Of a stretch of 64,000 nucleotides of DNA, positions 59,777-64,000 are shown piece after piece; position 1 is the stretch's first letter; each line of letters begins with the position of its first letter. Made by a program: the position numbers and the translations under genes. The notes beneath the pieces are model-generated. The model ran no database searches. It had not been told where the DNA came from and saw nothing but the letters and a program-made list of their open reading frames with translations. The stretch spans positions 248,001 to 312,000 of the forward strand of contig NZ_JFCB01000002.1 of the NCBI RefSeq assembly GCF_000725125.1, read 5' to 3'. The stretch comes from Streptomyces toyocaensis (GTDB taxonomy: Bacteria; Actinomycetota; Actinomycetes; Streptomycetales; Streptomycetaceae).

Positions 59777-60466
59777 TCAGGTCGGCGATGCGTCAGTCGG
59801 AACGGGCGCCGGATCCCACGGCTGCTCCTCACGGTTGACCTGGGCGGGATTCGGCCGGCGGTTCCCGCGGCCGGCAGCCGGAGGAGTGCGCAGCCGTAGG
59901 CGCTCGCCCTGGGGTCCGAACATGATCAGGTACTCGACCGGTCCGCCGGGTGCGGCGTTCGCCACCCCGTGCGGAATGCGGGTGTCGAACTCGGCGACGT
60001 CCCCGGCGGCAAGAACGAGGTCCTGGCTGCCGAGGGCGAGCCATAGTCGTCCGTACAGGACGCACAGCCACTCGTACCCGTCGTGGGAGACCTGCCCGGG
60101 GCGTGCGGGCGCGTCCTCGACGGCGGGCAGGACGTGCTTGTGGGCGTGCAGACCACCGACGTACCGGGTCAACGGCAGCACCGCTTTGCCATCCCCGAAT
60201 CTCAGCGGCGCGGCAGCACGCGGCTCGGTCGCGGGGGCGGGCGCGGTGCCTGCCAACTCGTCCATGGAGACGCCGTACTCCTTCGACAGCTGCAGCACCA
60301 CCTCCAGGGTGGGCTTGCGCCGGCCGGTCTCGATCCGCGACAGCGTGCTAGGTGAGATGCCGGTCGCGCGGCCGACCCCGGCGAGCGTCGCACCGTGCCG
60401 CTCGCGCGCTGCCCGCAGCCGGGGCCCCATCGCGGCCGGCGTGCCGTTCACATCGTCGACCGCCAC
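59777..60466 (-). CDS. XRE-cupin transcriptional regulator (229 aa)
   Basis: The N-terminal helix-turn-helix reads MGPRLRAARERHGATLAGVG, RATGISPSTLSRIETGRRKP, TLEVVLQLSKEYGVSMDELA. The C-terminal cupin has a HDGYEWLCVLYGRLWLALGS core and a second part FDTRIPHGVANAAPGGPVEY. GTG 60466 lies eight bases after AAGGAG; the frame beyond is not protein-like. It is divergent from the epoxide hydrolase-like gene (142 bases apart), which it probably regulates. Confidence 0.9.
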   Translation of the reverse strand: MAVDDVNGTPAAMGPRLRAARERHGATLAGVGRATGISPSTLSRIETGRRKPTLEVVLQLSKEYGVSMDELAGTAPAPATEPRAAAPLRFGDGKAVLPLTRYVGGLHAHKHVLPAVEDAPARPGQVSHDGYEWLCVLYGRLWLALGSQDLVLAAGDVAEFDTRIPHGVANAAPGGPVEYLIMFGPQGERLRLRTPPAAGRGNRRPNPAQVNREEQPWDPAPVPTDASPT

Positions 60467-60608
60467 CTCGCCCGCTCCTTCTTCCCCTGCCGCTCCATCG
60501 CCCCCTGCCCTGCAAGTTTGCCATCCTGGCAAGGCTGATCGCGTCGGGCGCCTGTCACGCCGCATGATCGGTGACGCGCCGCGTCCCCCGCGAACCGAGG
60601 AGAAGCCC

Positions 60609-61598
60609 ATGCACCCCGAGCCCACCGCCGAGCTCCGCCATCGCACCGTCGAGGCCCCGGCCGGGCGCCTGCACCTGGTCGAGCAGGGCACCGGACCACT
60701 CGTCCTGCTCGTGCACGGCTTCCCCGAGTCCTGGTACTCCTGGCGCCGCCAGCTCCCGGCCCTCGCCGCCGCCGGCTACTGGGCGGTGGCGATCGACGTA
60801 CGCGGCTACGGACGCTCCTCCAGGCCCACCGCGACTGAGGCCTACCGGATGCTCGACCTGGTGGAGGACAACGTCGCCGTCGTGCGCGCTCTCGGCGAGG
60901 AGAACGCGGTGGTCGTCGGCCACGACTGGGGCTCCAGCATCGCCGCCGTCTCCGCCCTGCTCCACCCCGAGGTCTTCCGCGCCGTCGGCCTACTGAGCGT
61001 CCCCTACGCGCCGCCCGGCGGCGGCCCCCGCCCCACTGACATCTTCGACCGGATCGGCGGCCCCGAGCAGGAGTTCTACGTCTCCTACTTCCAGGAGCCC
61101 GGCCGTGCCGAGGCGGAGATCGAGCCCGACGTCCGCGGCTGGCTCGCGGGCTTCTACGCGGCCCTGTCCGCCGACACCATGCCTGCCCACGGCGAGCCCG
61201 ACCCGCACTTCGTCGCCCGCGACGGCCGGCTTCGCGACCGCTTCCCCACGGGGGTCCTCCCGGCCTGGCTGAGCGAGGACGACCTCGACTTCTACGCCGG
61301 AGAGTTCGAGCGCACAGGGATCACCGGCGCACTCAACCGCTACCGCAACATGGACCGTGACTGGGAGGACCTCGCCCCGCACCGCGGAGCCCCGATCAAA
61401 CAACCGTCCCTGTTCATCGGCGGCGCCCTGGACGCCTCGACCACCTGGATGTCCGACGCCGTCGACGCCTACCCCACCACCCTCCCAGCTCTGTCCGCCT
61501 CCCACCTCCTGGACGACTGCGGCCACTGGATCCAGCAGGAGCGCCCCGACGAGGTCAACCGCCTGCTGACCGGTTGGCTCGCCACCCTCCAGGGCTGA
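60609..61598 (+). CDS. Epoxide hydrolase-like alpha/beta hydrolase (329 aa)
   Basis: The oxyanion HGFPESWYSWRRQ (HGxP), the nucleophile VVGHDWGSSIAA (Asp in GHDWG), the Tyr-bearing lid (VSYFQEPGRAEAEIEPDV) and the final LDDCGHWIQQERPDEVNRL (His) are the epoxide hydrolase set. An aspartate nucleophile favours epoxide or halide hydrolysis over ester cleavage. GAGGAG precedes ATG 60609. It is divergent from an XRE-cupin regulator gene. Confidence 0.92.
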   Translation: MHPEPTAELRHRTVEAPAGRLHLVEQGTGPLVLLVHGFPESWYSWRRQLPALAAAGYWAVAIDVRGYGRSSRPTATEAYRMLDLVEDNVAVVRALGEENAVVVGHDWGSSIAAVSALLHPEVFRAVGLLSVPYAPPGGGPRPTDIFDRIGGPEQEFYVSYFQEPGRAEAEIEPDVRGWLAGFYAALSADTMPAHGEPDPHFVARDGRLRDRFPTGVLPAWLSEDDLDFYAGEFERTGITGALNRYRNMDRDWEDLAPHRGAPIKQPSLFIGGALDASTTWMSDAVDAYPTTLPALSASHLLDDCGHWIQQERPDEVNRLLTGWLATLQG

Positions 61599-61727
61599 AC
61601 CAGACGGCCCGCCTGGGCACCAGCCCCGGCCGGCGGCAGCGAGCCCGTCGCCTCCCGCATCGATGCAGCACCCATCAGCGCCTGAACGATCCGGCGATCG
61701 CAGGGTGTTCCTTGATACGGTGCGCCG

Positions 61728-62156
61728 ATGTCAGCGATCAAGAGGTTCCAAGTCACTTTTGACTGCGCAGAGCCGGAGCGCCTTGCTCGTTTCTGGTGCG
61801 AGGTGTTGGGGTACGTCGTACCGCCGCCACCGGAGGGGTGGGCCACGTGGGACGACTTCAAGCAGTCCCAGCCCCCTGAGCAGCGGGACTCATGGTTCGC
61901 CTGCACTGACCCCACGGGTGTGGGCCCGCGGCTGTACTTTCAGCGGGTTCCCGAGGGAAGGGCCGCCAAGAACCGGTTGCATCTCGATGTGCGGGTCGCC
62001 ACCGGACTGGTGGGTGAAGAGCGCCTGGCCGCACTCGAGGCGGAATGTGCGCGACTGATCCCGCTCGGCGCGGTACACGTGCGAACGCTGTACGACGGCA
62101 AGGACGCCTGCATCCCCATGCTGGACATCGAGGGCAACGAGTTCTGCCTTGACTGA
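61728..62156 (+). CDS. VOC-family protein, copy B of the 18682-19116 gene (142 aa)
   Basis: It opens MSAIKRFQVTFDCAEPERLA and RFWCEVLGYVVPPPPEGWAT, contains FQRVPEGRAAKNRLHLDVRV and ATGLVGEERLAALEAECARL, and ends DIEGNEFCLD. Most of this matches copy A word for word. The 15 bases upstream of the start (GGTGCGCCG block) are also shared, with TACGGT six bases before the ATG, so both copies may be leaderless. Codon use near the start (TTT, AAG) is less GC-biased than in copy A. Confidence 0.9.
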   Translation: MSAIKRFQVTFDCAEPERLARFWCEVLGYVVPPPPEGWATWDDFKQSQPPEQRDSWFACTDPTGVGPRLYFQRVPEGRAAKNRLHLDVRVATGLVGEERLAALEAECARLIPLGAVHVRTLYDGKDACIPMLDIEGNEFCLD

Positions 62157-62427
62157 GCATCTCTCCCGGTCCGGCCGGGGCGAGACCGGCTTCCACACAC
62201 CCGGCCGGCTTTGAGGCCGCCGGGACCGACGAGGAGGCGACAGGCACGGCCACAGCCGCCGCCCGGACACTCGCCGCTCCGATCCGCATCGACGGCGCCC
62301 GACGACGCGTGCGATCGCGTGCGCCGCCTGCGCGGTCGGCTCGACACCGTCGTGCACGGGCTCCCGCAGGGTCACGTCCGTCTCGGCTGCGCAGCACAGC
62401 GGATCCACGACGAACCAGCCTCACCGC

Positions 62428-63180
62428 TCACCACGGTGGCGAGGAGCGCCGCCAACCCCGCACCCAGCCCAGCACCTCGGGGCAATCCAGAGCCATGACC
62501 CAGGCATCGGCATACCCGGTGTTCCCGCCGTCCGGCAACGGGCCCACGCCGACCACCCGCAGGCCGGCACGCCACGCCGACTCGATCCCCGTGAGGGAGT
62601 CCTCGACAGCCAGTGCGGCTTCCGGGAGGACCTCGCACAGACGTGCCGCCGTGGTGTACACATCGGGCCACGGCTTGGGCCGTACTGCGTCCGACCGCTC
62701 GACGTCGTTCACCGGCTTCGGTTCCTCGGGATTTCCCGGTGGCACCGTGGGCACGACGACGTGGCGGAAGTGGCGGCGCAGTCCGGCGCGGCCGAGGCTC
62801 TCCTCCACCACCTCGAGCGGGCAGTTGCTGGCCACGGCCAACGGCAGCCGCCCCGAGAGGAGACGTACGACCTCACAGGCGCCCGGCATCGTCAGTGGGT
62901 CCTCCGCCACGAGGGACAGGAAGTGCCCCAGCAGAGCCGTGGTCAGGCCCGCGGTCAGTTCGGGTTTGTTGGTCTCCTCGGCCATCAGGCGGCCGCAGTC
63001 GACGTAGTGCACGCCTTTGGCTCGCTCGGCGAACCCCGGCGGGGGTAGCAGACCGAACTCACGGAAGGCGCGGTTACGCGCATTCTGCCAATGACGTTCC
63101 GTGTCCATCAGTGTGCCGTCGCAGTCGAAGACGACGGCCTCGGGCGACCAGTTCGACAGGGTTTGAAGCGTCGGCGTCAT
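62428..63180 (-). CDS. HAD-superfamily phosphatase (250 aa)
   Basis: The four HAD motifs are seen: AVVFDCDGTLMDTERHW (nucleophile Asp and acid Asp), LAVASNCP (Ser/Thr), KPWPDVY (Lys) and LAVEDSLTGIESAWRAG (Asp). A helical cap lies between motifs I and II. It probably dephosphorylates a small metabolite such as a sugar phosphate. The AGGAGG-like CCAGGAGGCC precedes ATG 63180. It is divergent from the TetR gene at the right edge; some Streptomyces butyrolactone loci also include a HAD phosphatase. Confidence 0.92.
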   Translation of the reverse strand: MTPTLQTLSNWSPEAVVFDCDGTLMDTERHWQNARNRAFREFGLLPPPGFAERAKGVHYVDCGRLMAEETNKPELTAGLTTALLGHFLSLVAEDPLTMPGACEVVRLLSGRLPLAVASNCPLEVVEESLGRAGLRRHFRHVVVPTVPPGNPEEPKPVNDVERSDAVRPKPWPDVYTTAARLCEVLPEAALAVEDSLTGIESAWRAGLRVVGVGPLPDGGNTGYADAWVMALDCPEVLGWVRGWRRSSPPW

Positions 63181-63716
63181 GGTGGCCTCCTGGGGGAGAG
63201 GGCGGGGGGCGGTCAGTCACGCGACGTGTAGGACCGCGGGGTGAGGAGGCGCGGCCCTCGATGCCGGGCCGCAGGGGGAGTCGGGTTCTTCCGACGGTGC
63301 GACCGACGAGACGGCTCGCATTTCAGGGCATCAGCCACAAACAGAAAAACATTGCGACGACTACGATATTTAGGCCCGGAAAGGCGATGCAATCACCACT
63401 TCGAGTACTCGACCGTCAGGCGCTCAAGGTGTATGTGGTCGCCGCAGCCGACTGCCCGTGAGTTGCTGATCGTGTGTCATGAAACCTTTGTCATGGGCAA
63501 GTTGCGGCAGATGCGCGCGGCAAGAGAATGACGCGCCGGCATGCGGCGAGAGATTCGGCCGACGAACCATGAGTGGCACCCGAGAAGCCACTTTCCACTC
63601 GTGGGTGTTCAGATTCGAAAGAAATGCGCAATCGCCGTGCGAGGGTGACGGTTCATTGCTCCGGGCGTACGCGGGCGCACTACATTCTGGGTCGTTCACG
63701 ACGGAGCCGGACTGAG
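63181..63716. other. 536-base lower-GC intergenic region
   Basis: No gene is convincing here. The GC content falls clearly between about 63330 and 63700 (for example the ACAGAAAAACATTGCGACGA region and TTCGAAAGAAATG). This is typical of the long control regions between divergent regulator genes in signalling loci. Open frames on both strands lack ribosome binding sites and family likeness. I could not identify an autoregulatory (ARE) element with confidence. Confidence 0.5.
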
Positions 63717-64000
63717 GTGCACGAGATCTTGCAGGAACGGGCCAGAGCAACCCGCAGATCACTCCTGGAGGCAGCGGCCTGCCTCTTCGCCCAGCAGGGT
63801 TACGCGGGCACGAGTGTCAATGACATAAGCGCCCGGTCCGGGCGAACCAGCGGATCCGTCTACTTCCACTACGCCAGTAAGGAAGGCATCGCTCTGGCTG
63901 TCGTCCAGGACGGCTTCGCGACCTGGCCGAGCCTCGTCACGTGCTACGGCGACCGGAGCGTGCCGCCACTGGAACGTCTCGTCACACTGAGCTACGAGAT
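63717..64000 (+). CDS. TetR-family regulator resembling gamma-butyrolactone receptors, 5' part
   Basis: The gene runs off the right edge after 94 codons. It reads QERARATRRSLLEAAACLFA, QQGYAGTSVNDISARSGRTS, GSVYFHYASKEGIALAVVQD. 'QERA..TR..ll.aAa..F...GY..t....I...sG.t.GslYFHf.SKe.lA.aV' is the pattern of ArpA/ScbR-type receptors, which sense butyrolactone hormones and control secondary metabolism. GTG 63717 is the first plausible start. Only the DNA-binding domain is seen, so an ordinary TetR protein is possible. Confidence 0.75.
   Translation, partial: MHEILQERARATRRSLLEAAACLFAQQGYAGTSVNDISARSGRTSGSVYFHYASKEGIALAVVQDGFATWPSLVTCYGDRSVPPLERLVTLSYE

Overview
The window is high-GC actinobacterial DNA and almost certainly Streptomyces. 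The evidence is GC-rich third codon positions, many GTG starts, Tat and lipobox signals, a WhiB protein, a DUF6233 protein, a SpoIIE-type phosphatase and, most tellingly, a tap-tpg pair (51288-54104). Tap and Tpg are the telomere-associated and terminal proteins that replicate the ends of linear Streptomyces replicons. Together with many single metabolic genes, small regulators and several decayed gene ends, this suggests a chromosome arm or a large linear plasmid rather than the conserved core.

Layout. 1-8.6 kb: an HxlR regulator tail; a leftward cluster of an HExxH metallopeptidase-like protein, a DUF6545 membrane protein and an FAD monooxygenase, preceded by what looks like a beheaded regulator; a sirtuin; a secreted endonuclease/phosphatase-fold protein; a 25-residue bL37-like protein; and a DUF2235 hydrolase. 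8.7-13 kb: a Tat-exported phospholipase C with a long C-terminal extension, bordered by fragments of LuxR, RidA and WYL genes. 13-25 kb: lipoproteins, an Rpf-like protein, an MFS exporter, a ComB-like phosphatase, VOC and GNAT proteins, TspO, WhiB, a lone gas vesicle protein and a secreted propeller-like protein. 25.5-28.5 kb: an iron uptake operon feoA-feoB-NifU-like behind a DmdR/IdeR-type iron box. 28.7-31 kb: gapR-gap and an Hsp20 fragment. 31-34.3 kb: a membrane PP2C phosphatase, and an alkane hydroxylase with a TetR regulator. 34.4-39.5 kb: a tightly overlapping polar amino acid ABC transporter plus M20 peptidase operon, followed by an RpiR regulator.

39.5-46.8 kb: a divergent DUF6233 / Y-family polymerase-like pair with an AT-rich shared promoter, a formylglycine-generating-enzyme-like protein, a large protein with a TerD-like C-terminal region, an M23 peptidase and a membrane-anchored Mrr nuclease. 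47.5-54.1 kb: a multicopper oxidase; a second, editing-less threonyl-tRNA synthetase behind what reads as a threonine leader peptide and attenuator; and tap-tpg. 54.1-64 kb: an ArsR-VOC pair, an aldo/keto reductase-epimerase operon with a divergent LysR regulator, a cupin regulator divergent from an epoxide hydrolase-like gene, a second copy of the VOC gene seen at 18.7 kb, a HAD phosphatase and the start of a TetR gene resembling gamma-butyrolactone receptors.

The most interesting element is the putative threonine-codon attenuator at 49282-49377. No tRNA, rRNA, CRISPR array or intact insertion sequence was recognised. All family assignments were made by reading the sequence; no database search was run.
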